From: CAZTWC01 sp964617105 [NCBI: uncultured Myxococcia bacterium]
Lineage (GTDB): Bacteria > CAZTWC01
Assembly: GCA_964617105.1 (NCBI GenBank)
Contig: CAZTWC010000078.1
Coordinates: 1 to 13,746, forward strand
Reading direction: 5' to 3'
Length of the DNA stretch: 13,746 nucleotides
In this document: piece by piece, positions 1 through 7,663 of the stretch
Position numbering within the stretch: the first letter of the stretch is position 1
How the letters are laid out: each line of letters opens with the position of its first letter
Position numbers and translations under genes: made by a program
The notes under the pieces: model-generated
Seen by the model: only the letters and a program-made list of their open reading frames with translations
What the model was told of the DNA's origin: nothing
Database searches by the model: none

Positions 1-30
1 GGGCGACGATTGCGGCGCATCTGCGTTGTT

Positions 31-91
31 GCCCAAAACTATTTAATCCTCGACGTATTAGTCATACGCCTGCGGTTAAATAGTTTTGGGC
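31..91. repeat. 61-bp hairpin-forming intergenic repeat
   Basis: Two perfect 16-base arms (31-46 and 76-91, GCCCAAAACTATTTAA and its reverse complement) flank a 29-base centre. The centre has its own short inverted repeat, CGTAT at 54-58 against ATACG at 64-68. The flanks (GCATCTGCG at about 18-26, GCATCTGAGG at about 97-106) also share bases. The whole would fold into a long two-tier stem-loop in DNA or RNA. It lies 3' of the minus-strand transporter gene with no coding content. The look is of a dispersed, REP-like extragenic repeat rather than a terminator, since no T-run follows on either strand. Other copies would have to be found elsewhere in the genome to prove this. Confidence 0.75.
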
Positions 92-104
92 GCCTAGCAT
101 CTGA

Positions 105-200
105 GGCCGAAGGTCATCCCCGTGGGAAGGCCGAAGGTCATCCCCGTGGGAAGGCCGAAGGTCATCCCTGTGGGAAGGCCGAAGGTCATCCCTTTAGGGA
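105..200. repeat. 24-bp tandem repeat, four copies
   Basis: Units start at 105, 129, 153 and 177 with an exact 24-bp period. The core is GGCCGAAGGTCATCCC followed by CGTGGGAA. Copies 1 and 2 are identical, copy 3 has one C-to-T change, and copy 4 diverges in its last third (TTTAGGGA). The plus-strand reading would encode an eight-residue repeat (AEGHPRGK), but no start signal or protein family supports translation. The array sits immediately downstream of the transporter stop codon. It looks like intergenic repeat DNA that can change copy number by slippage. Confidence 0.85.
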
Positions 201-226
201 CACCACACTCGTCGCCCTTCGTCTCG

Positions 227-1696
227 TTATTCTCTTCCCTCTTCGCGGCCGCTGATATACTTGCGTAGTAGGAAAATTCCTATGGGACTCACCACTGCCA
301 TCACGCCGATTATCAGCCACATGGTTTCAGAGTCTTTGGGTCCTTCGGCCGGGCAATAGGTGGCCAGCAGGCGGCCGGAAAGCAGTCCCACAAAGAACTT
401 AGCAAAAAAGTAGGGCAAAATAGATAGCGACATGTAGGATGCTTCCTGCCCTTTAGGTGCGATGGAGGCGGTATATTCATACAGGCGCGGTGACCAGATA
501 GCCTCACCAATGGAGAAGATAAACACAAACACGGTGATGGAGATGTTCAATGGGTGAACTGGTCCTTCCAGCCCCAACCAGGCGTGGCCAATCAGGCTCC
601 CAAACCAAGAGTCAGCCAGGGGTTGGTAAAAACTTGGCGGGATTACCAGCAAAAAAACTGAGGTGGCGGAGATGAAAGAACCCACCACGATCATGGTGTA
701 GGATTTGATTTTTTGGGCCAGGGCGCCGATAATCGGCACCAGGATAACAATAATCATGGGATTGAGTACACTCCACAGGTTGCCTATTTTGGCGCCATCG
801 CCCAATTCCCTGATACCGTATTTGGGAAAGGTGTAGTGCATGTGATAAAACACCACCCTTACTCCCACGATTAAACTCAAGAACAACAAAAAGCGGTAAA
901 AAGCAGGTGTTTTCCAAACTTCGATGAATATGTGCGCGGTTTTAGAACTGGTTTCCTTGACGATGGCCAAAATAGCGCTAATAGGATTTTTATACTGGTA
1001 TTTTGGTTCTCTGGGGGTAATAACAACTCCCTCTTCAGTCATCTCCACACCGCTTCTCAGAAAGAACATCACCACCAATAGTCCGGGAATAGTGGCCAGA
1101 AAAGAGAGCAGAAACAGGGTCTGGTAAGTAGATAAGTCAACGTTTAAGATAGGTACATTGTAGGTTCCGTATTCTCCCAGGTGGGTGCGAACTTTGTCGA
1201 ATAGCCAACCGGCAATGGCAAAACCCACGTTCATCAGCACATAATACATGGAAAAAGCCATAGAACGCTGAGCAGTATTGGAGTAGCGTTTGGTGGCAGC
1301 GGTCATCACCGGTATCATTAGAGCCAGCCCCATGGCCAGCAACAACATGCCAAAGGGCAGGACAATCCACTCGGTGGTGCTGAAAGCCATTACCCCCCTG
1401 GAAACCAGGCAGATAACAAATCCCATTAAAAATGCTTTTCGAATACCAACTGCATCAGTGAAAGAACCCACCAGCACCGTAAACAGGGAAATGATGGTTG
1501 ACCAGATGGCTATTAGGTCACCGGCAGAAGCATCGGAGTATTTCAGATCGGAAGAGAGCCAGAGTATGATGGTGGATGACATCAGCCCATAGGCAATAAT
1601 CTCCAGCACCTTTTGGATATAGATGATCCACAATTCCCGGGGAGCAGATTTCAAGATGGTAAATTTTTCTAAAAAGGATGCGCTCTTTTTTTCCAT
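227..1696 (-). CDS. MFS transporter, POT/PTR-like
   Basis: This is a 489-residue integral membrane carrier of the major facilitator superfamily. About twelve hydrophobic helices can be traced (roughly residues 24-46, 61-79, 86-104, 111-133, 146-167, 190-213, 265-285, 306-327, 333-352, 382-403, 424-445, 459-477), with a charged central loop at about 214-262. An MFS motif A is visible between helices 2 and 3 (GSFTDAVGIRK, 77-87). The second half has a GEAIWSPRLYEY motif near 397-408 and an ETMW segment at 457-460, recalling proton-coupled oligopeptide transporters. The substrate cannot be read from the sequence, and peptides are only a guess. The ATG start is supported by AGGAG (plus-strand 1706-1710) nine bases upstream. 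It lies 109 bp downstream of the dehydrogenase gene on the same strand with no convincing terminator between them, so the two are probably co-transcribed. Confidence 0.88.
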   Translation of the reverse strand: MEKKSASFLEKFTILKSAPRELWIIYIQKVLEIIAYGLMSSTIILWLSSDLKYSDASAGDLIAIWSTIISLFTVLVGSFTDAVGIRKAFLMGFVICLVSRGVMAFSTTEWIVLPFGMLLLAMGLALMIPVMTAATKRYSNTAQRSMAFSMYYVLMNVGFAIAGWLFDKVRTHLGEYGTYNVPILNVDLSTYQTLFLLSFLATIPGLLVVMFFLRSGVEMTEEGVVITPREPKYQYKNPISAILAIVKETSSKTAHIFIEVWKTPAFYRFLLFLSLIVGVRVVFYHMHYTFPKYGIRELGDGAKIGNLWSVLNPMIIVILVPIIGALAQKIKSYTMIVVGSFISATSVFLLVIPPSFYQPLADSWFGSLIGHAWLGLEGPVHPLNISITVFVFIFSIGEAIWSPRLYEYTASIAPKGQEASYMSLSILPYFFAKFFVGLLSGRLLATYCPAEGPKDSETMWLIIGVMAVVSPIGIFLLRKYISGREEGRE

Positions 1697-1805
1697 TTAT
1701 AATAACTCCTGTTTTTTCGGTGTGAATTTAGCCAATCATCAGGGAGATTTAGGCACGCCTGGTCATTTTTCCTTCTGGACTTTGGCAGTTAGTCTTTGGC
1801 TTTGG

Positions 1806-2624
1806 TTATAGCCTGTGTCCCCGCCAGCTCCTCATACCAGTGGTTACTCCCAGAATCGTGGCTACATGGTCGAATAGTTTGGAGGGCAGGACTGCTTTCA
1901 AAAGGGGAACGAATTTGACCATCAAAGGTTCCATAACAAATTCTTTTTGTTCCTCAATGGCGGCGAATATTTTGTCCACCATTTCCTCTGGTGAAAGGAT
2001 AGGGGTTAAAAAGGGGGTTTTTACTCCATCAAACATGCCGGTATCAATATAACTGGGGCAGACGATGGTAACTTTTATATTTTTATGACCGTCATTTTTT
2101 AATTCATTGCGAATAGTTTCGCTAAAACCAATAGCCGCCCACTTGCTGGCGCAATAGGGAGCCATCTTGGGAACGCCCATTAGTCCTGCGGCTGAAGCGA
2201 TGGTAACGATCTGCCCCTTTCCGGTTTCTATCATTTGGGGCAAAAAGGCTTTTACTGTCCAAAAGTGGGCCAAGGTATTGACCTCCATCACTTTTTGCAA
2301 ATCTTTATCGGGATATTCCATAAACGAGTGGCTATGCACAATACCGGCATTGTTGATCAACAAATAGACCGGGCCGATTTTATCATTTACCTGTTTGGCC
2401 ATTTCGTAAACTTTTGTACGGCGGGAGATATCGCAGGTAAAAGTTAAGGCCTCTGGTGAACCAGCGTTGAGCACTGCTTTTTTGGTTTCTTCCAACTTTT
2501 CTGGGTTAATATCCACCAGCACCAATTTGGCACCCATTTTGGCCAGTTTTATACTCAAAAGCCGCCCCATACCCATGGCGGCTCCGGTGACCAGAGCAGT
2601 ACTACCCCAGATATTTTCTTTCAT
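1806..2624 (-). CDS. Short-chain dehydrogenase/reductase (classical SDR)
   Basis: This 272-residue cytosolic NAD(P)-dependent oxidoreductase has a complete classical SDR set. The dinucleotide-binding TGAAMGMG is at 13-20, NNAG at 91-94, and the catalytic tetrad is N116, S144, Y157 and K161 (YCASK). A PS-type cofactor loop (CPSYIDTG) follows. Asp38 after the second strand (LVLVDIN) favours NAD(H) over NADP(H), by family rule. The C-terminal half, with its hydrophobic helix region (about 235-255), resembles SDRs acting on lipid-like alcohols (the 17-beta-HSD11/retinol dehydrogenase style), but the substrate is inferred only loosely. The start is fixed by AGGAG (plus-strand 2632-2636) seven bases from ATG, and a sigma-70-like promoter lies just upstream. 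It is the first gene of a likely two-gene transcript with the MFS carrier. Confidence 0.92.
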   Translation of the reverse strand: MKENIWGSTALVTGAAMGMGRLLSIKLAKMGAKLVLVDINPEKLEETKKAVLNAGSPEALTFTCDISRRTKVYEMAKQVNDKIGPVYLLINNAGIVHSHSFMEYPDKDLQKVMEVNTLAHFWTVKAFLPQMIETGKGQIVTIASAAGLMGVPKMAPYCASKWAAIGFSETIRNELKNDGHKNIKVTIVCPSYIDTGMFDGVKTPFLTPILSPEEMVDKIFAAIEEQKEFVMEPLMVKFVPLLKAVLPSKLFDHVATILGVTTGMRSWRGHRL

Positions 2625-2646
2625 GGTTTATCTCCTATTTATGATA

Positions 2647-2674
2647 ATTGTATTTACGGTATAATTGCTGACAA
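2647..2674 (-). promoter_or_regulatory. Sigma-70-like promoter for the SDR/MFS unit
   Basis: Read on the minus strand, TTGTCA (plus 2669-2674) and TACAAT (plus 2647-2652) are separated by 16 bases; each matches the consensus at five of six positions. The dehydrogenase ribosome site and ATG follow 10 to 25 bases downstream, giving a short leader. Prediction only. Confidence 0.5.
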
Positions 2675-2723
2675 TACTATATTATCAACACTGAATTGCA
2701 AGCAAAAAAGGTGATAAATACAA

Positions 2724-2753
2724 TTGACCTGGAGAAAATATATATGATAGAAT
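2724..2753 (+). promoter_or_regulatory. Sigma-70-like promoter for the cyclase unit
   Basis: TTGACC (2724-2729) and TAGAAT (2748-2753), each five of six to consensus, are 18 bases apart. They face the cyclase gene, with a leader of about 65 bases. This promoter is divergent from the SDR promoter 50 bp away, so a regulator bound between them could affect both units. Prediction only. Confidence 0.45.
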
Positions 2754-2811
2754 AACTGTATTTTAGAATATTCCTACCTTAACCAGTTTTCCTCTAAAAA
2801 GGGGCCGAACC

Positions 2812-2823
2812 AGGTAATTACCT
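2812..2823. promoter_or_regulatory. 12-bp perfect palindrome over the cyclase ribosome-binding region
   Basis: AGGTAATTACCT reads identically on both strands and ends three bases before the ATG at 2827. Its AGG is the only purine-rich candidate ribosome site near that start, apart from AAAAAGGGG at about 2796-2804, which is rather far away. The palindrome could be an operator half-site pair or could occlude ribosome loading. It could also be chance, since it is AT-centred and short. Confidence 0.35.
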
Positions 2824-2826
2824 TTC

Positions 2827-5800
2827 ATGTTCAGTAAAATATGTCCAAAATGCCGAACTGAGGTCAATGACAGTCCCAAAAATAACTATTGTTCTTTTTG
2901 TGGAATAAAATTGGTGCCAACTGCCAACCGGTGTAAGGTTTGCGATTGTTATAACCCCACCGAATATTCCGATTGCCAGGATTGCGGCGCCAAATTGACC
3001 AGGATACAGATACCGCGCAAAGACGAGTTGAAAATATGCACCATACTGTTTGCCGATATCAAGGGTTTTACCGCCATGTCGGAGAGTATGGAGCCCGAAC
3101 AGGTGATGGCGGTTATCAGCAAATGTTTTATGTTGCTCACCGATGAGATAAACCGTTATCACGGGTATGTGGATAAGTATATCGGTGATGCAATCATGGC
3201 GCTTTTTGGAGCGCCGATTGCCCGGGAAGATGATCCCCTCAATGCCGTAAGAGCGGCCCGGGCTATGCAGAAGGTGCTGAACCAATTTACCACCCATTTA
3301 GAGAAAAGCGGCTGGCAGCCGTTGAAGATGAGGATTGGCATCAATACCGGCCAGGTGATCACCGGAATTATTAATCCCAACCGGCCTGACTCCTATACGG
3401 TAATGGGCGATTCGGTAAATCTGGCTGCTCGGCTGGAGCAAGCTTGTCCAATTGGCCAAATTTTGATCAGTCGCAATACTTTTCGGCAAACCGCTGATCT
3501 TTTCGATTTTACCCCTTTGCCGGCTATAAAAGTAAAGGGGAAAAAGTACCCTATAGATATTTATCAGGTTAACGGCGAAACTATTGGGGACCGGCTGGTT
3601 AAATCACGCCTGTTTGAGGGGATAGCCAAAAAAATTGTAGGAAGGGATCGGGAGATTGAGAAACTGGAGCAGATCTTATCTTTGGTTGAAGATCAAAAGA
3701 GGTTAAAACTAGCAGTAATCTCCGGCCCGCCGGGAATAGGAAAAACCGCTTTGCGGCAGGAGTTCGGAGAGCGTCAGATAAGGCAGGGAAAGAGATATAA
3801 TGTTCTCTTTGGCCGCTGTAGCCAGCAGGAGGCTGGAACTCCTTACTCCAATTTTAAGGATATGTTTCAATACTATTTTGATCTGCTCTCCACCACCGGT
3901 TCCGAGCAGGAAAGCCGGGAAAAAATTACTACCCAGGTCAAAGAACTTTTTCGACCTAAAGAAACCGGGGAGTTGGAGCAGGAAGAACAGGGGGAGAAAA
4001 CTACCCTCGATTGGCAGGAAGAGGCAGAAGCTACCGCCCATTTTTTAGGTTTTTTATTGGGGGTGAAATTTCCTCAATCAAAACATATCCCCCTGGAACC
4101 GGTTGATCCGCTTTATATTAAAAACCGGATATTCAAAGCGGTGACAGATTTTTTACTCCATATTTCCAGGCGGGAAACCGTAATTATTTACCTTGAAGAT
4201 ATCCAGTGGTCCAGCAATGAGAGCCTGGAGTTGCTCGGTCATATCCGTGAGAATTTATCGGAATCTCCTCTGTATATCATTAACCTGTCCAGGGATGAAT
4301 TATTTGGCCGGAAACCCGAATGGGAAAAAGAGGACGAAGAAAATGGATTCTTTCGTATTTGCCTGGATTCCATGACATCGGACAGTTGCCGCCAATTGGT
4401 GAATCATCTGTTACAGAAAATGGACCAGGGCGTGAATGACTCTTTGATGGACCTGATTCTTCAACGCAGTGACGGCAATCCTCTGTTTGTTGAAGAGATT
4501 ATCAAGATGATGCTGGATAAAAAAGTAATCATCAAAAAGGAACAATTCTGGCACTTGAATGTGGATAAGTTTAAAAGGGTGGAGATTCCGGAAACCATCC
4601 AGAAACTATTTCAGGCCAGGCTCGATCACCTGGACCCGAGAGAAAAAGAATTTTTATTGAAGTCTTCCATTGTAGGCAAAGTATTTTGGCAAAGCCTTAT
4701 TCATTCTCTGTATGAAGATGGATTTACCGATGAGTTGACCGAGGCTATAAAAAATCTGCAGGACCGGGGCTATATTTCCCAAAAGAAAAACAGTTCTATA
4801 AAAGGAGAGATAGAATTTGTCTTTGTAAATAATAATTTCATGGAAACCTGTTATCAAACTCTACCCAAGCGGAAGAGCAGGCCATTGCACCTGTTGGTGG
4901 CCCATTGGCTGGACGAACAGGTAAATAGCGGGGCTTTTCAAAATATCTATTCTTTGGCCGAGCATTACTCGGTAGGAGGAAATCTGGATCGGGCTTTTAT
5001 CTACTTTGCCAGTGCCGGCATGGATTTTAAAAATCTCTATGCCAATCACCGGGCCAAGGAGTGCTTCCACCGGGCTTTAGCACTGGAGGCGGTTGATGAC
5101 CCCTTGCTGCAAGGCACAAAAGTGGGTGAACAAATTGTCGCCACTAATACCCAACGGATCAACGTGTTTATCAACCTGGCCGATCTTCAGATTCTAACCG
5201 GCAATCTTGAGGCAGCCCTGGAAAATATTCTTAAGGCAAAAGAGATTCACCGGCAAGAGTACAGTCAGGAAAAGGGTCAGAATAGTGCTGATGAGCAAAT
5301 GGATCCCAAACAGGTAGAGGAATACGCTACCATTCTCCTGCATATGCATAATTGGTATAGCAAAAATAATGATTACCTTAAAGCGAAAGAGATTAGCCAG
5401 CAGGCAATCAACCTTTTACAAAAAATATCCCCTGGTATAACCCTGTTGCGTTTTTATAACCTGGCCATTATGAACTATTCAGAATCGGGTCAGGTTCAGG
5501 AGGCCCTGGATTATGCCAAGCAGGCTCAGGAGTTAATCGGCCGCCTTGGAGACAAGACCGACAGTTTGGAATATCAATGTGAATTTTACCACTATATCTC
5601 CTGGGTTTTAACCAGAATGGGACGATTCGAGGAGAGCCAGGGACAGGTAAATCGGTGCTTGAAATTGGCTAAAAGGATCAATAATGAATATCATCAGGCC
5701 CGGGCTTACAGTAGCAAAGGGGCTTCCCATTACTACCTGGGCCAAGTGGATCAGGCCCTGAATAGTTGGGGTGAGGCAGCCAGTTTATATCGAAAGATGG

Positions 5801-6357
5801 GTTACATGAACTTGCTCTTTCAAACTGAGTATAGTATGGGCGAATTATATTTTGCCTGTAGTCAATATGACCAGTCCATGGATTATCTGGACGGTGCAGA
5901 AAAGTATTTCTTGGATAAACGCTATACCACTAATATCAGTGATATTTACCGGTTGAAAGGCGAGAACTACCTGGGGCTCAATCAGGTTGATAAGGCAGAA
6001 CTATATGCCTCAAAGGCCCTGGATACTGTGGGTGAGACTATTAACCACCAGGGACATGCCAATCGGGCGATGGGTAGGGTAATGACGGCAAAATGTTCCC
6101 AAACCATTGATGCCGGGCAGGAGGAAAGAGCAGAACAATATCTGCTAAAAGCCATACAACTGTTTAAAAAGGCCAACCAGGTGGGCGAGATGGGGATAGC
6201 TTATCGTGATTATGCCCTGTTTTTGCGGGAGATAAAAAAAGATAACAGCGGCTATGAAAAATATTTCCTTCGAGCCAAAGAGATATTCACCCGTTTAAAT
6301 ATGTCGCTGGAAATAAAAAAAATGGCGGAATTAATTGGTGAAGGTAAAGCGCGATGA
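2827..6357 (+). CDS. Zinc-ribbon / class III adenylate cyclase / STAND ATPase / TPR protein
   Basis: This 1176-residue multidomain signalling protein lacks a signal peptide or membrane helix. An N-terminal double zinc ribbon uses C6/C9/C22/C25 and C36/C39/C50/C53. The class III cyclase domain (about 68-250) keeps both metal aspartates (D77 in FADIKGF, D121 in IGDA), the adenine-selecting K117, and the transition-state pair N198/R202. T191 replaces the usual aspartate, a class IIIb hallmark. An AAA/STAND ATPase follows (Walker A GPPGIGKT 300-307, Walker B YLEDIQW 455-461, GNPLFVEE 550-557), with an acidic insert at about 357-400. From about 705 to the end are helical TPR-type repeats. The architecture is like soluble adenylyl cyclases, with one cyclase domain. 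It should make cAMP from ATP, gated by an ATPase/TPR sensor. The start is chosen because the first zinc-ribbon cysteine follows at residue 6; the ribosome site is weak. Its TGA overlaps the next ATG. Confidence 0.93.
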   Translation: MFSKICPKCRTEVNDSPKNNYCSFCGIKLVPTANRCKVCDCYNPTEYSDCQDCGAKLTRIQIPRKDELKICTILFADIKGFTAMSESMEPEQVMAVISKCFMLLTDEINRYHGYVDKYIGDAIMALFGAPIAREDDPLNAVRAARAMQKVLNQFTTHLEKSGWQPLKMRIGINTGQVITGIINPNRPDSYTVMGDSVNLAARLEQACPIGQILISRNTFRQTADLFDFTPLPAIKVKGKKYPIDIYQVNGETIGDRLVKSRLFEGIAKKIVGRDREIEKLEQILSLVEDQKRLKLAVISGPPGIGKTALRQEFGERQIRQGKRYNVLFGRCSQQEAGTPYSNFKDMFQYYFDLLSTTGSEQESREKITTQVKELFRPKETGELEQEEQGEKTTLDWQEEAEATAHFLGFLLGVKFPQSKHIPLEPVDPLYIKNRIFKAVTDFLLHISRRETVIIYLEDIQWSSNESLELLGHIRENLSESPLYIINLSRDELFGRKPEWEKEDEENGFFRICLDSMTSDSCRQLVNHLLQKMDQGVNDSLMDLILQRSDGNPLFVEEIIKMMLDKKVIIKKEQFWHLNVDKFKRVEIPETIQKLFQARLDHLDPREKEFLLKSSIVGKVFWQSLIHSLYEDGFTDELTEAIKNLQDRGYISQKKNSSIKGEIEFVFVNNNFMETCYQTLPKRKSRPLHLLVAHWLDEQVNSGAFQNIYSLAEHYSVGGNLDRAFIYFASAGMDFKNLYANHRAKECFHRALALEAVDDPLLQGTKVGEQIVATNTQRINVFINLADLQILTGNLEAALENILKAKEIHRQEYSQEKGQNSADEQMDPKQVEEYATILLHMHNWYSKNNDYLKAKEISQQAINLLQKISPGITLLRFYNLAIMNYSESGQVQEALDYAKQAQELIGRLGDKTDSLEYQCEFYHYISWVLTRMGRFEESQGQVNRCLKLAKRINNEYHQARAYSSKGASHYYLGQVDQALNSWGEAASLYRKMGYMNLLFQTEYSMGELYFACSQYDQSMDYLDGAEKYFLDKRYTTNISDIYRLKGENYLGLNQVDKAELYASKALDTVGETINHQGHANRAMGRVMTAKCSQTIDAGQEERAEQYLLKAIQLFKKANQVGEMGIAYRDYALFLREIKKDNSGYEKYFLRAKEIFTRLNMSLEIKKMAELIGEGKAR

Positions 6358-7121
6358 CTATAAAAAGTAGTAATAAAGACAGAGAGACAACCATAAAATG
6401 GATCCTCTTCTGGGTGGTGTGTTTGGAGGTTTTTATCACTGTCAGTACTTTAATTTATCAGCAGGATGAACGGAAATACCATGAAACTCCGATTTCGGAA
6501 AAGATGGCCAGCCACTACATGGATCATCCCGATAAACTTGAGGATAACATGCGGGTGGCGGTGCGAACCAGTTATACGGATCAGAAAAAGAATTATCTAT
6601 TGGTAAAAGACCACACGGTTTTCCATCCCTTTCCCTGGAAAGGGTGGGCGCTGTTATCCATAGGCTCACCTCTGGGGCTCTTTTTTTTGGCGGTGCTGAT
6701 TGCCAAAGCCTACTATCAAATTGTGGATCACAATGAAGTCCCTGAGGAAAATATTAATGATGGCAGCAATTGGATAATGGCTCTCAACACTCTAAACAAG
6801 GTCAATGTGGTATGGCTGATGCTGGTTGTCATCGTGGTGTTGTTTACGGTGTGGTACATACCAGAAGCGATTAAATATATGGGCAGTATAACCGGTGAAT
6901 GGATAGAACGCTATTGGGTGTTTCCCTCTGTGGTATTGGGAGTGCTGTTAATGGTTTTTTTGTTATGGATGTTGCTGCAATACAAGTTGAAAAGCAAAGC
7001 ACTCAATATTGAGGTGGAGAAATTTAAATATATGCAACTGGAACAGCAGACCAAAACTCTGCTATTGCAGGAAGGCCCCAGGGATTCCCAGACAGATGAG
7101 AAAGATGAGAAAGATGAGTAA
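6354..7121 (+). CDS. Four-helix membrane protein of unknown function
   Basis: I do not recognise this 255-residue protein. It has four hydrophobic helices (about 14-35, 97-119, 150-170, 187-210). A polar segment of some 60 residues lies between helices 1 and 2, probably outside the membrane, and there is a shorter loop (120-149). The C-terminal tail of about 45 residues is charged and helix-prone (211-240) and ends in the acidic repeat DEKDEKDE, encoded by a 9-base repeat (GATGAGAAA, 7095-7118). There is no lipobox or catalytic motif. The ATG overlaps the cyclase stop as ATGA, and an AAGG ribosome site sits at 6341-6344. That implies translational coupling and suggests it is a membrane partner or anchor for the cyclase/TPR protein, which lacks any membrane helix. 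This is inference from position only. Confidence 0.82.
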   Translation: MTIKSSNKDRETTIKWILFWVVCLEVFITVSTLIYQQDERKYHETPISEKMASHYMDHPDKLEDNMRVAVRTSYTDQKKNYLLVKDHTVFHPFPWKGWALLSIGSPLGLFFLAVLIAKAYYQIVDHNEVPEENINDGSNWIMALNTLNKVNVVWLMLVVIVVLFTVWYIPEAIKYMGSITGEWIERYWVFPSVVLGVLLMVFLLWMLLQYKLKSKALNIEVEKFKYMQLEQQTKTLLLQEGPRDSQTDEKDEKDE

Positions 7122-7126
7122 ACAGA

Positions 7127-7663
7127 TTGACTAAGAGTAAACCACCCTGGCAGCGGGGTTATATTCAGGTCTATACCGGAAACGGCAAGGGAAAAACCTC
7201 GGCAGCTCTGGGATTGGCTCTTAGAGCGGTGGGCGCAGGATTGAAAGTATATATCGCCCAGTTTGTCAAAGGGATGAAATACTCTGAATTAGAGGCCTTA
7301 AAGCGATTTCCGGAGATAACTCTGGAACAGTTCGGACGGGAATGTTTTATCCATCAGCAGCCGCAGGAGGAAGATATAGCCATAGCCCGTCGGGGATTGA
7401 ACCGGGTAAAAGAGGTGCTGGCCTCTGGCCGCTATCACCTGGTGATCCTGGACGAAGCCAATATCGCCACTTATTTCCAACTCTTTTCAGTGGATGAATT
7501 ACTTCAGGTCTTAAAGCAAAAACCTTTGGAGGTGGAACTGGTTATTACCGGACGTTATGCCGATCAAAAGGTGGTTGAAAAAGCCGACCTGGTGACAGAA
7601 ATGGAAGAGGTCAAACACTATTATCTTAAGGGTGTTCAGGCCAGATCAGGGATTGAGAAGTAG
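7127..7663 (+). CDS. cobO: Corrinoid (cob(I)alamin) adenosyltransferase, CobA/BtuR type
   Basis: This 178-residue cytosolic enzyme transfers the 5'-deoxyadenosyl group of ATP to reduced corrinoids, making adenosylcobalamin or its precursors. The family P-loop GNGKGKTSA (18-26) is followed by the LVILDEAN strand (105-112), GRYA (142-145) and the C-terminal signature EMEEVKHYYLKGVQARSGIE (158-177). The length is normal for the family. The start is TTG; no in-frame ATG precedes the P-loop, and GATGAG at 7113-7118 is a weak ribosome site eight bases upstream. It lies five bases after the membrane protein gene and shares its transcript. No corrin-ring synthesis gene or cobalamin riboswitch is visible nearby, so salvage or final adenosylation is the likely role. 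Its last 38 bases overlap the convergent PHP gene. Confidence 0.93.
   Translation: MTKSKPPWQRGYIQVYTGNGKGKTSAALGLALRAVGAGLKVYIAQFVKGMKYSELEALKRFPEITLEQFGRECFIHQQPQEEDIAIARRGLNRVKEVLASGRYHLVILDEANIATYFQLFSVDELLQVLKQKPLEVELVITGRYADQKVVEKADLVTEMEEVKHYYLKGVQARSGIEK

Noticed and set aside
105-200. CRISPR array
   Set aside because: The 24-bp units are directly adjacent with no variable spacers, and no cas genes are present.
10-255. Open frame of 81 codons with an AEGHPRGK-type repeat
   Set aside because: The repeat follows from the 24-bp tandem DNA array. There is no ribosome site, the first part is the hairpin repeat, and the 3' end runs into the transporter gene on the other strand.
1697-1805. 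Terminator between the dehydrogenase and transporter genes
   Set aside because: The only palindrome (AGGC-GT-GCCT) is ten bases long and not followed by a T-run on the minus strand.
2818-3297. 159-codon minus-strand frame opposite the cyclase N-terminus
   Set aside because: It is antisense to conserved zinc-ribbon and cyclase motifs, shows no family features, and is a shadow frame.
7080-7130. Cobalamin riboswitch before the adenosyltransferase gene
   Set aside because: The gene follows the membrane protein gene by five bases, leaving no room for an aptamer, and the B12-box type sequence is not seen.
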